From positions 124,001 through 188,000 of the forward strand of contig JALJCQ010000027.1 of assembly GCA_023091665.1 (NCBI GenBank): DNA of 64,000 bases, in the 5' to 3' direction. Of the stretch, positions 40,137-49,334 are shown piece by piece. Numbering within the stretch: position 1 is the stretch's first letter; the number at the start of each line of letters is the position of its first letter. The DNA comes from Pythium myriotylum. Lineage: Eukaryota > Oomycota > Peronosporomycetes > Pythiales > Pythiaceae. Below the pieces are notes generated by a model, which did no database searches, had not been told where the DNA came from, and worked only from the letters and a program-made list of their open reading frames with translations. The position numbers and the translations under genes were made by a program.

Positions 40137-41903
40137 ATGAAGTTTCCACTCCAAGAGAGACCGTTCGATCTGCTGGAGCTCTCGATTGACCAGCTCGAGC
40201 GCCTTGAGGATGTCGCCGAGCGCGTCGTGCAGGCCAATCTTAACGAGTTCCACGACTTTGTCCACGTCCACAACCGTGCACTGCCCAAGAACAGGTACAA
40301 GCCCGTCAAGAAACATGACAAAGTCACCATCTACAAGGAGATCACCCACCGAGATGAACGCGTCTTCGGTCCGCTCGGACGTCCGCTCGCGAATGGTGCA
40401 GCTCTCCTGCCCAAGCTCGTTGCGACGGGCACCGTGCGCGGTCGAATGGACGATATGATGCTTGGCACGGCCGTGCGAGATGCCATGGCTGTTGTGGTCA
40501 AGACCTCCTACGTGGATGACGAGATCGTGGACTGCGCAGTGCAAGAGATCGACGGTGCTTCTGAGGAGGACCCTTTCCACTACCTGGTTCTCAAGTGGGT
40601 CGCCAAGGCGCACCCAGGAGTAATCAACACTGTCGCCGCGCCGCGAGATATGCTGGTGATCCAGTCGTCAGGGTTCCTCGCGAATGAAGGCATCGGATAC
40701 CACATGCTCCACTCGGTCGACGACATCGTTCCGGAGATCGGTCCGTTCCAGGACAAGTACGGCATCCTCCGCGCGAGGATCTCGACCATGTTCATGTTTC
40801 GTCAGCTCACACCTGATACCATCGAGGTGTACACGGTCAACTATGTGGAGCCGAACGGGTCTGCACCGGAAGCTGTGACGATCATGAGCACGGCGGCTTC
40901 GATGGGTGGCGTGTGGAAGTCGCTCGACTGTGCGTATAACATGAAGCTGAGCTGGATCCTCAAGAACAAAGAGACGTACATGGGCACTCACAACGCGCCA
41001 CTGTCGGTCAATCGCGACGACAAGTGTGAATTGTGTCACAAGAAGTCGACGTTGACGGGCAGCATGGGTGACTGCGGGCTGTGCGACGCGCGCGTGTGTT
41101 CCCGCTGTCGTGTGACGAAGAAGCTGAGCAAAGCTAACCGTCGACTGGAGTTGGTCGTGGAGAAGCATGACTTCTGTAAGACGTGTTTGTATCGTGCGGC
41201 TAATGAAGACGCGTACCGGATTGCGATGGAGATGAACGTCGGAGTTCCGATCACACCGTGGCGCGAGGGCAACGACTTGCGAAGCCGCAAATTATCGCGT
41301 GCCAGCAGTAACCAGAGTGGAAGTAGTCACGGGAGTCACCGAAGTTATGGCTTGCAGAGATCCAACAGCCAGCGATCTGTCAAGCGGAGTGACAACCGAA
41401 GCTTCATGTCTAATTCGTCGCAAGAGCTCGACCCGGACTATAACTCGTTCGAATTCACCAACCTCGTAAATCCCAGCGCTTCGAAGCCTAGCATTGCACA
41501 TACGTCCGTCACGGATCTGGATTCGGATGGAGAAGCATCTTGGAGTATTCCTAGTTCCTCGGTCAGTTCCGTGCAACAACCGTTGTCATCATCATCCGCT
41601 CAAGAACTCGCGCGGAAGAAGCGGGAGCTTGAAGAGCAATACAGCAGACAGCTGCAGCAGCTGGAAGAAACCCATCAGCAAAAGGACAGCAAGATCCTAT
41701 CTCTTCGTGACCTCAGGCCAACTACAGCTCCATCCCCAATATCAGAAAAGAAAAATGTGTCCCAACCTCCGACAGTGCCAACCGCGGATTTCCACACGAT
41801 GTACGAACAAATGAAGGTGCTACAGGTCGCGGCGGAGAAAACAATGATGATCGCTCAGGAGAATGAGCGCAGGCAGAATCTGAGCTGGCGGGGTCTCGAT
41901 TGA
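40137..41903 (+). CDS. START + FYVE-like zinc-finger protein 1
   Basis: The 588-residue product begins MKFPLQERPFDLL, the family start. It has a START-type lipid-binding region at about 60-280 (FHYLVLKWVAKAHP, AASMGGVWKSLDCAYNMKLSWIL), then an eight-Cys cross-brace finger: C297, C300, C313, C316, C321, C324, C347, C350. The basic RRHHCR ligand motif of true FYVE domains is replaced by SMGDC, so binding to PI3P is doubtful. A Ser-rich linker, a charged helix (ARKKRELEEQYSRQLQQLEE) and a terminal YEQMKVLQVAAEKT helix follow. It may be a lipid transfer or membrane-contact adaptor. The middle ~930 bases are almost identical to protein 3. Confidence 0.9.
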   Translation: MKFPLQERPFDLLELSIDQLERLEDVAERVVQANLNEFHDFVHVHNRALPKNRYKPVKKHDKVTIYKEITHRDERVFGPLGRPLANGAALLPKLVATGTVRGRMDDMMLGTAVRDAMAVVVKTSYVDDEIVDCAVQEIDGASEEDPFHYLVLKWVAKAHPGVINTVAAPRDMLVIQSSGFLANEGIGYHMLHSVDDIVPEIGPFQDKYGILRARISTMFMFRQLTPDTIEVYTVNYVEPNGSAPEAVTIMSTAASMGGVWKSLDCAYNMKLSWILKNKETYMGTHNAPLSVNRDDKCELCHKKSTLTGSMGDCGLCDARVCSRCRVTKKLSKANRRLELVVEKHDFCKTCLYRAANEDAYRIAMEMNVGVPITPWREGNDLRSRKLSRASSNQSGSSHGSHRSYGLQRSNSQRSVKRSDNRSFMSNSSQELDPDYNSFEFTNLVNPSASKPSIAHTSVTDLDSDGEASWSIPSSSVSSVQQPLSSSSAQELARKKRELEEQYSRQLQQLEETHQQKDSKILSLRDLRPTTAPSPISEKKNVSQPPTVPTADFHTMYEQMKVLQVAAEKTMMIAQENERRQNLSWRGLD

Positions 41904-42109
41904 GTGGAATTGTTGGTGTGTTGGGTGAAGCTTATGGTGGTGGTGGCATACTTATCGTGTAGTGAATGGAAATTGAAGAAATGTCTTCAGGCAAGCATTG
42001 AGTCGGCCTTGAAGGGCCAAGAATATTGAGTCAGACGAATAACATAAGACAGAGACTCTTTCCTCGCAAGCGAGTTCTGCGAAACCACAGAGCACGACAC
42101 ATAATATTG

Positions 42110-43579
42110 TCACAGTACCATACTCCAAATTCTCACAGAATAATACGGCGTCTTCGTCGGTAGAGTGATCGACGCTGCAGTTGGTAAGGACGCGAGATCG
42201 TACTCCGAGGCTTCAGTCTCCGGGCCAGGCGAGGACGTTGGAGATTCTTCGACTTCGAATTCCAAAGTTGACGCTCTACCACCAATGTCTGACGGTCGTT
42301 CATGGTCTGGAAGCGACACCGCGCTTGCTCGAGCGTCGATACTCTTGTTGAGTCGGCTGCGCGTCGTGTAGCTCCCGAAACTTGTGTTGGTGTCGTTGCT
42401 GCTTCGACTATCCCGGCTATCGACTTGCGAGAACTTGCGCACTTTAAGTTCGTCGCCTTCGCGCCAGGGCGTGATCGGGATGCCAACGTTCATCTCGCTA
42501 GCAATGCGGAACGCGTCATCATTAACTGCTCGATACAGGCACGTCTTGCAGAAGTCGTGCTTCTCGATGATGAGCTCGAGCCTTCGATTCGCCTTGCTCA
42601 GCTTCTTGGTCGTGCGGCAGCGATTGCAGGCGCGCGCATCGCAAATGCTGCAGTCGCCCATGCTGCTGGCGAGTTTGGTTTTCCGATTGCAAACTTTGCA
42701 TTTGTCGTCGTCGGCGTTGCGGCTGAACTGGCTCGTGTAGGCCTCTTTGTTCTTGAGGATCCAGCTCAGTTTCATGTTGTACGCACAATCGAGTGACTTC
42801 CAGACCGCGCCCATGGACGCCGCGGTGCTCATGATCGTCACCGCTTCTGGTGCAGACCCGTTCGGCTCCACATAGTTGACCGTGTAGACTTCGATCGTCT
42901 CCGGGTTGAGCTGACGGAACATGAACATAATCGAGATCTTGGCTCGCAAAACTCCGAACTTCTCTTCGTACGAGCCCACTTGCGGCACAATATCATCCAC
43001 CGAGTGGAGTAAGTGGTAGCCGATGCCCTGGCTCGCGATGAATCCGGACGACTGGATCACCAGCATATCCCGCGGCGCGACCACAGCGTTGAGTCTGGTC
43101 GGGTGGGACTTGGCGACCCACTTGAGCACCAAGTAGTGGAACGGGTCTTCCTGGGTCGCGCCATCGATCTCGTGGACCGCGCAGTCCACGATCTCATCAT
43201 CGACGTAGCTCGTCTTGATGACGACCGCCATGGCGTCGCGCACGGCTGTGCCCAGCATCATGTCGTCCATGCAGCCACGCACGGTGCCAGTCGCGACGAG
43301 CTTGGGCAGCAGCGGAGGACCATCTCGCCGGGGCTTGGCCAGCGGCCCCGAGATCCGCTCTTCGCGTGGCTTGATCTCCTTGTAAATCGTCACGCGGTCG
43401 TGCCTCTTGACGGGCTTGTAGCGGTTCGACGGCAGCGTGCGGTTGTGGACGTGGACAAAGTCGTGGAACTCGTCGAGATTGGCCTGCCCGACTTCGTCGG
43501 CCACGGTCGCGAGCCGCTCGAGCTGCTCGGGCGAGAGCGAAAGCCCGTGGAAGGGCCGCTCGCGGAGAGGGAACTTCAT
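42110..43579 (-). CDS. START + FYVE-like zinc-finger protein 2
   Basis: The 489-residue product starts at the ATG at 43579 (MKFPLRERPFHGL). The frame is open to 43642, but the family start is at 43579. It has a START-type region (YLVLKWVAKSHP, AASMGAVWKSLDCAYN) and an eight-Cys finger (CKVC, CSIC, CNRC, CKTC) with SMGDC in place of RRHHC. The C-terminus is short, Ser/Thr-rich, without the coiled-coil and terminal EQMK helix found in proteins 1, 3, 5 and 6. It is convergent with gene 1 (206 bases between stops). The last ~15 residues (TKTPYYSVRIWSMVL) look unlike the family and may reflect loss of the original end. Confidence 0.88.
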   Translation of the reverse strand: MKFPLRERPFHGLSLSPEQLERLATVADEVGQANLDEFHDFVHVHNRTLPSNRYKPVKRHDRVTIYKEIKPREERISGPLAKPRRDGPPLLPKLVATGTVRGCMDDMMLGTAVRDAMAVVIKTSYVDDEIVDCAVHEIDGATQEDPFHYLVLKWVAKSHPTRLNAVVAPRDMLVIQSSGFIASQGIGYHLLHSVDDIVPQVGSYEEKFGVLRAKISIMFMFRQLNPETIEVYTVNYVEPNGSAPEAVTIMSTAASMGAVWKSLDCAYNMKLSWILKNKEAYTSQFSRNADDDKCKVCNRKTKLASSMGDCSICDARACNRCRTTKKLSKANRRLELIIEKHDFCKTCLYRAVNDDAFRIASEMNVGIPITPWREGDELKVRKFSQVDSRDSRSSNDTNTSFGSYTTRSRLNKSIDARASAVSLPDHERPSDIGGRASTLEFEVEESPTSSPGPETEASEYDLASLPTAASITLPTKTPYYSVRIWSMVL

Positions 43580-45265
43580 GGCGCGAAACGGCGAGTGACC
43601 CCAGAGCAAGGTCGCTTCAACGCACGCCCACGGTCTCCGCAAATGGAGCTGTCAACATTCGTGGCGAACCGGCTCCTCGACCACGAATCAGTCGACACCG
43701 AGTGCCTCTTCAATTGAGACCGATCGCGTTTAGCGGGATATGTAGTTTCACTAATTTAGAGGCTTTGTATATGTACATTTATCTATTATCAGATAATATA
43801 GTATAGTAATGATTATAAGAAGTAAGAGGGTTCATGCTAGCCAGTGTGGGACTCAACGAGTGTGAGTTCTCCGTCATCATCTTGCTCCATGTCAAGCTTT
43901 CTCGCCACTGTGGAGGGTTCTTTCCATTATAGAGCTCCTTCCGGTTGTCTTTCGATGGCGAGCGTGGGCTATGCAGAGGCAGCCGTCGCCGCTCGATGGT
44001 GGTCCGGTTGGTTTGGTCATGGATAATTGATCAGACTATCGTGGGGTCTACCGTCGCTATTAGTCGACGAAGGAGAAGCACGCTGGGCTGGACAGTCGGT
44101 TCCAACAAAGATGTTGAGACCATGTGTGTTGCGGAGCTCGGAAGCCTTCAATGCCGAACTGCCATCTCTTCCTGACTGATACGATTTCGCATCAGTCTGG
44201 ATCTTGACCGCGAGAGCTGATTTGTGAACCCGACTCGCTGCTCTACCCCTTCCATACGGAAAGGAGCAGCTCGAAACCGCCCGAAGGAACTCAAGGCTGC
44301 CACGCGGTCCCAGGGTCCTGGTCTCTCCGACCCACCAAACCCTTTACCAGGTACCAGGCAATCAATCGCACACGGTGATGACGAGGCGGAAGCATCCGGG
44401 CAACGAGCACGAGTCTGTAAGGATGATGACGAGCATTTGGAGAAGGCGAGTTCAGTGCAAGTGAAACTGACTAGCGTCGACGTTCGGCATTGGCACTCTA
44501 GGCTATCACCCACCAAATCGGAGCGTTTTTCTTTGAGGAACATTCGCCCCGTCGACATGCCAAAGTGTAGCTACGCGCTTCATGCTTGACACAATCGAGC
44601 TCAACAAGTTGGAGACCATCTGTCGGGTTCTCCAACCACCAGCGTGTTGTCCTGTTTGCCGGCAGGCGAAAGCTCAACACGGCCGTGGAGAGAATGTTGG
44701 AACCAAGACGCTTGCAGTTAACTCGACATCCCGGCGAGTTCCAGAGCCGGGAGGGACTTGCACAGGAAACCGACGCGCGTCACTGGTGGACCCGTACTCG
44801 TCGATGGCAAATCCAGTTTGTTCCACGAAAAGTTTAGTCCGAGCCAAAATTTGCAGACCAGTCCAGCCAGCTTTGGAGATGACACACATCTCAGGAAGTG
44901 TTACTGCGCTGTCGCCAGCTCAGCACGTCACAGTGATGGCGACTGATACAGCGCAGATATCCACCGTGTCAGTGATCTCAGAGCATGACTTTGTTGCTGA
45001 TCGTCCTGTCCATAACCTTCCAAACTACATCTTCTGCTCTTCTTCAGGTTCCACCTCCCAGACATCGCTCTCTTCCGCCGACCTCTAGAAAGCAGTAGCC
45101 GGTCCAATCCAGGCGGTGCCAGAAACGCAGACGGCGGGCCCGGCCTGTCCAGTCTCCATCGACGCGGCGACCTGGGCCGGTCCAGACGATGGCGTCAACT
45201 CAACTTATCGGAGACCGTTGAATCCTTGGCAAAGCCACTCGTCGATTCTCATCCCACCGAGCCAA
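43580..45265. other. Intergenic between divergent genes 2 and 3
   Basis: About 1.7 kb without a recognisable gene. The longest frames (for example 44224-44589 plus and 44148-44558 minus) have no domain features. Confidence 0.45.
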
Positions 45266-47047
45266 ATGAAATTCCCACTTCGAGAACGTCCGTTCGATCT
45301 GCTCAAGCTTTCGCCTGAGCGGCTGCAACGCCTCGAGCGCGTCGCGGAAGATATTGTGCAGGCCAATCTCAACGAGTTTCACGACTTTGTCCACGTCCAC
45401 AACCGTGCACTGCCCAAGAACAGGTACAAGCCCGTCAAGAAACATGACAAAGTCACCATCTACAAGGAGATCACCCACCGAGATGAACGCGTCTTCGGTC
45501 CGCTCGGACGTCCGCTCGCGAATGGTGCAGCTCTCCTGCCCAAGCTCGTTGCGACAGGCACCGTGCGCGGTCGAATGGACGATATGATGCTCGGCACGGC
45601 CGTGCGAGATGCCATGGCTGTTGTGGTCAAGACCTCCTACGTGGATGACGAGATCGTGGACTGCGCAGTGCAAGAGATCGACGGTGCTTCTGAGGAGGAC
45701 CCTTTCCACTACCTGGTTCTCAAGTGGGTCGCCAAGGCGCACCCAGGAGTAATCAACACTGTCGCCGCGCCGCGAGATATGCTGGTGATCCAGTCGTCAG
45801 GGTTCCTCGCGAATGAAGGCATCGGATACCACATGCTCCACTCGGTCGACGACATCGTTCCGGAGATCGGTCCGTTCCAGGACAAGTACGGCATCCTCCG
45901 CGCGAGGATCTCGACCATGTTCATGTTTCGTCAGCTCACACCTGATACCATCGAGGTGTACACGGTCAACTATGTGGAGCCGAACGGGTCAGCTCCGGAA
46001 GCTGTGACGATCATGAGCACGGCGGCGTCGATGGGTGGCGTGTGGAAGTCGCTCGACTGTGCGTATAACATGAAGCTGAGCTGGATCCTCAAGAACAAAG
46101 AGACGTACATGGGCACTCACAACGCGCCACTGTCGGTCAATCGCGACGACAAGTGTGAATTGTGTCACAAGAAGTCGACGTTGACGGGCAGCATGGGTGA
46201 CTGCGGGCTGTGCGACGCGCGCGTGTGTTCCCGCTGTCGTGTGACGAAGAAGCTGAGCAAAGCTAACCGTCGACTGGAGTTGGTCGTGGAGAAGCACGAC
46301 TTCTGTAAGACGTGTTTGTACCGAGCGATGAACGAAGATGCGTACCGGATTGCGATGGAGATGAACGTTGGTGTTCCTATCACGCCGTGGCGCGAGGGCA
46401 ACGACTTGCGAAGCCGCAAGTTCTCCCACGCTGGAAGCCTCGACAGTCGCAGCAGCAACGACAGCCACAGCAGCCGTGGTGGCTACAACTCCCATAGTCA
46501 GCGCGGGATGAGTCGACGAGGAACAGCTAGTACAGGCTCGTCGTCCACGAGGAATCCTGCGCCGTTACCAGACTACAACGCGTTCGAGTTCACCAAGCTG
46601 GTCGATCGTGGCGCCTCCAAGCCCAGCATCGCTAGCACGTCTGTGACCGACTTGGATTTGGACGATGATTCGTCGTGGAGCATCCCGAAACATCCTCATT
46701 CTCACGACTCTTTCGATCGGCAACAATCTTACGCAGCTCAGGAACTTGCTCGCAAGAAACGAGAGTTGGAAGAAGAGTACAAGCGCCAGCTGCAGCAGCT
46801 GGAGCAGAGTCAGCCGCAGGACTACGAGCTCTCGTCTTTCCGCAGCAACCGATCCGTCGGCCCTGCCCTCGCGCGGCTGCCATCGTCCTCGTCTCAACCA
46901 GATGCGTCTTACCCGACCACACCAAGCAACCAGCACTTTAACTCGCTCTACGAGCAGATGAAGTCGTTGCAGCTCGCAGCCGAGAAAACCTTTGAGCTCG
47001 CGCGCGAGAACGAACGCAAACAGAACCTGAGCCAGCGCCGCCGGTAG
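45266..47047 (+). CDS. START + FYVE-like zinc-finger protein 3
   Basis: The 593-residue product starts at the ATG at 45266 (MKFPLRERPFDLLKL); the frame is open to 45116. START-type region, eight-Cys finger (CELC, CGLC, CSRC, CKTC; SMGDC instead of RRHHC), Ser-rich linker, charged helix (ARKKRELEEEYKRQLQQLEQ) and terminal YEQMKSLQLAAEKTFELARENERK helix. From about 45360 to 46310 it is almost identical in DNA to gene 1 (40229-41180), while the first 33 codons and the C-terminal third differ strongly, pointing to gene conversion. Confidence 0.9.
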   Translation: MKFPLRERPFDLLKLSPERLQRLERVAEDIVQANLNEFHDFVHVHNRALPKNRYKPVKKHDKVTIYKEITHRDERVFGPLGRPLANGAALLPKLVATGTVRGRMDDMMLGTAVRDAMAVVVKTSYVDDEIVDCAVQEIDGASEEDPFHYLVLKWVAKAHPGVINTVAAPRDMLVIQSSGFLANEGIGYHMLHSVDDIVPEIGPFQDKYGILRARISTMFMFRQLTPDTIEVYTVNYVEPNGSAPEAVTIMSTAASMGGVWKSLDCAYNMKLSWILKNKETYMGTHNAPLSVNRDDKCELCHKKSTLTGSMGDCGLCDARVCSRCRVTKKLSKANRRLELVVEKHDFCKTCLYRAMNEDAYRIAMEMNVGVPITPWREGNDLRSRKFSHAGSLDSRSSNDSHSSRGGYNSHSQRGMSRRGTASTGSSSTRNPAPLPDYNAFEFTKLVDRGASKPSIASTSVTDLDLDDDSSWSIPKHPHSHDSFDRQQSYAAQELARKKRELEEEYKRQLQQLEQSQPQDYELSSFRSNRSVGPALARLPSSSSQPDASYPTTPSNQHFNSLYEQMKSLQLAAEKTFELARENERKQNLSQRRR

Positions 47048-47846
47048 TACTGCTCAAAAGAATAGAATTAGCCATCCTTGAAGCGATGAATCGAGTCAGA
47101 AACTAGCCAGATTAATGAGAGAAATGATTTGTACACTCCAAGTAACCATTGGGCCCACCACCATCCTTCAGATTTGATTGAAGACAGCGTGCTGTGGACC
47201 GGGGCGACTTACCTCCACGGGATCTTCCGCAAATCCCACACACACGACCCCAGCTCGTTGGCGGCCTGGGTCTGATACGGCACCACGCCATCAACGTGGA
47301 ACGACAGGGGCATTGGAAGCGCCACCAGCTCCCATTACGAAACGCCCTGGGTCAAGTCAGTCGGCGGACTGGTCATACTACCACAAGGAGATCCCATGTT
47401 GGCATATCGGGAGACCATGAGCAAACCAACGGAGACCACCAAAGTGTAAAAATCCTGGGACGCCGACCAGGCTCTCGACGCGGTCGCAGCCGTGACGACA
47501 GCACTCGCTGATTACGAAGGACGCCGCTTACCTGAGACCCGTCGCCTCTACCGACGCAACTTCAATGAACCATGCACCACGCCTTTCGCGTGTGCGCGAT
47601 TTGTGAGAGCGTCACCGGATCGAAAGGCACACAGCGGGCAACTCTTGACAACGCATATACCCATCTATGCATACTCATAAATTCTGAGCATAATAGTGAT
47701 GATGTGCTTCATGGACCTTCTACATTCGATAGTGTCACTGCCGAGGGATCAGACGAGCGGAAGAGCCGCTCCACCGGGCAGGTCGCTGCAAGTCGCGCGT
47801 GGCGAGTCGCCAGTCCCCCACTTGCTCCCGCGCGGGCACTTACAGC
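47048..47846. other. Intergenic with a decayed coding stretch
   Basis: At about 47184-47650 one plus-strand frame reads protein-like sequence (TGATYLHGIFRKSHTHD, YGTTPSTWNDRGIGSATSS, GGLVILPQGDPMLAYRETM, AVTTALADYEGRRLPETRR) with two in-frame stops. It is a pseudogene or transposon relic that I cannot identify. Confidence 0.35.
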
Positions 47847-49334
47847 ATGAAGTTCCCTCTGCGCGAACGGCCCTTCGATCTGCTGCGGCTCACGCCCGAG
47901 CGAGCGAGCGAGCTGCAGAAGCTCGCGGACGAGATCGTCGACGCCAACCTGAACGAGTTCTACGACTTTGTCCACAAGCACAACCGGTCGCTGCCCAAGC
48001 ACAAGTACAAGCCCGTCAAGACCCACGGACAGGTGACCATCTACAAGGAGAAAACGACGCGAGAAGAGCGCGTCTTCGGCCCGCACAGCCAGCCGCAGCG
48101 CCGAGGAGCTCCGCTGCTGCCCAAGCTCGTGGCCACGGGACGCGTGCGCGGCACGATGGAGGACATGCTGCTGGGCACGGCCGTGCGCGACGCCATCTCG
48201 GTCGTCGTCAAGACCAGTTACGTGGACGACGAGATCGTCGACTGCGCCGTCCACGAGATCGAAGGCGCGAGCGAGTACGACCCGTTCCGGTACATGAGTC
48301 TCAAGTGGATCGTCAAGTCCCACCCGACAGGGCTCAACGCGATCGTCGCGCCGCGCGACTTTGTGCTGCTGCAGTCCTCGGGGCTCATCGCGAGCGAAGG
48401 CATTGGTTACCATTTGATCCACTCGGTCGACGAGCTCGTGCCGCAGGTGTTGTCGTACGAGGACAAGTACGGGATCCTGCGAGCCAGGACTTCGACCATG
48501 TTCATGTTCCGCCAGTTCGCACCAGAGGTCATTGAGGTCTACACAGTCAACTACGTCGAGCCGAATGGACGCGCGCCCGAGATGGTGGCCATCATGAGCA
48601 CAGCCGCGTCCATGGGAGGCATCTGGAAATCGCTCGAGTGCGCGTACAACATGAAGCTCAGCTGGATCCTCAAGAACAAAGAGGCCTACATGGGCCTCCA
48701 CGACGCCACGGTGCCCATTAGCTACGAAGATAAATGCGACTTGTGCCACCGGAAGGCCACGATCACAGGCAACATGGGCGACTGCAGTCTCTGCGACAAG
48801 CACGTCTGCTCACGGTGCCGCATCACGCGGAAGCTCAGCAAGGCCAACCGCCGGCTTGAACTCAAGGTCGAAAAGTTCGAGTTTTGTAAAACATGCTTCT
48901 ACCGTGTCGTCAAAGAAGATGCCGTACGCATCGCGCTCGAGATGTACTTGGGCGATCGAATTACCTCGTGGCGAGAGGCCGACGAACGCGAGAGCCACAG
49001 TAGCCGAGGCAGTTTCGGCAGTTTCTACAGTGCGAGCTACCGCTCGACGGTCCACGAGCACCCGGAACGGATAGTGCCGCACGATCTCCCGCAAGTGGAC
49101 GAAGATGAGAAGGCTGACGGATCACGGAGCTCCGCCACCGACGTGGACGTGGACGGCCAACCGCTGCACGAGCCCGATGAAGAAGTAGAGTCGGAGAAAG
49201 AAACTCCGGTTGAAAGCAATGAAGACGATCGCAACAGGAAGGTCGCAAAACCCCAGCGTCCTGACTCGGTCTCGAAGCTATGGATTTCGAGTCGGGACGG
49301 AAGCGAGACCCGCCAGCGCAGGCGATCGGTGTAA
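47847..49334 (+). CDS. START + FYVE-like zinc-finger protein 4
   Basis: The 495-residue product starts at the ATG at 47847 (MKFPLRERPFDLLRLT). START-type region (FRYMSLKWIVKSHP, AASMGGIWKSLECAYN), eight-Cys finger (CDLC, CSLC, CSRC, CKTC; NMGDC in place of RRHHC). The C-terminus is short and acidic (DEKADGSRSSATDVDVD), lacking the charged coiled-coil and the terminal EQMK helix, as in protein 2. It is more GC-rich at third positions than genes 1 and 3. A 24-bp-arm hairpin follows 190 bases after the stop. Confidence 0.89.
   Translation: MKFPLRERPFDLLRLTPERASELQKLADEIVDANLNEFYDFVHKHNRSLPKHKYKPVKTHGQVTIYKEKTTREERVFGPHSQPQRRGAPLLPKLVATGRVRGTMEDMLLGTAVRDAISVVVKTSYVDDEIVDCAVHEIEGASEYDPFRYMSLKWIVKSHPTGLNAIVAPRDFVLLQSSGLIASEGIGYHLIHSVDELVPQVLSYEDKYGILRARTSTMFMFRQFAPEVIEVYTVNYVEPNGRAPEMVAIMSTAASMGGIWKSLECAYNMKLSWILKNKEAYMGLHDATVPISYEDKCDLCHRKATITGNMGDCSLCDKHVCSRCRITRKLSKANRRLELKVEKFEFCKTCFYRVVKEDAVRIALEMYLGDRITSWREADERESHSSRGSFGSFYSASYRSTVHEHPERIVPHDLPQVDEDEKADGSRSSATDVDVDGQPLHEPDEEVESEKETPVESNEDDRNRKVAKPQRPDSVSKLWISSRDGSETRQRRRSV

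Noticed and set aside
47709..48803. 364-codon minus-strand ORF opposite START/FYVE-like gene 4
   Set aside because: Antisense shadow caused by high GC at third positions; all six family genes show similar antisense frames without conservation of their own.
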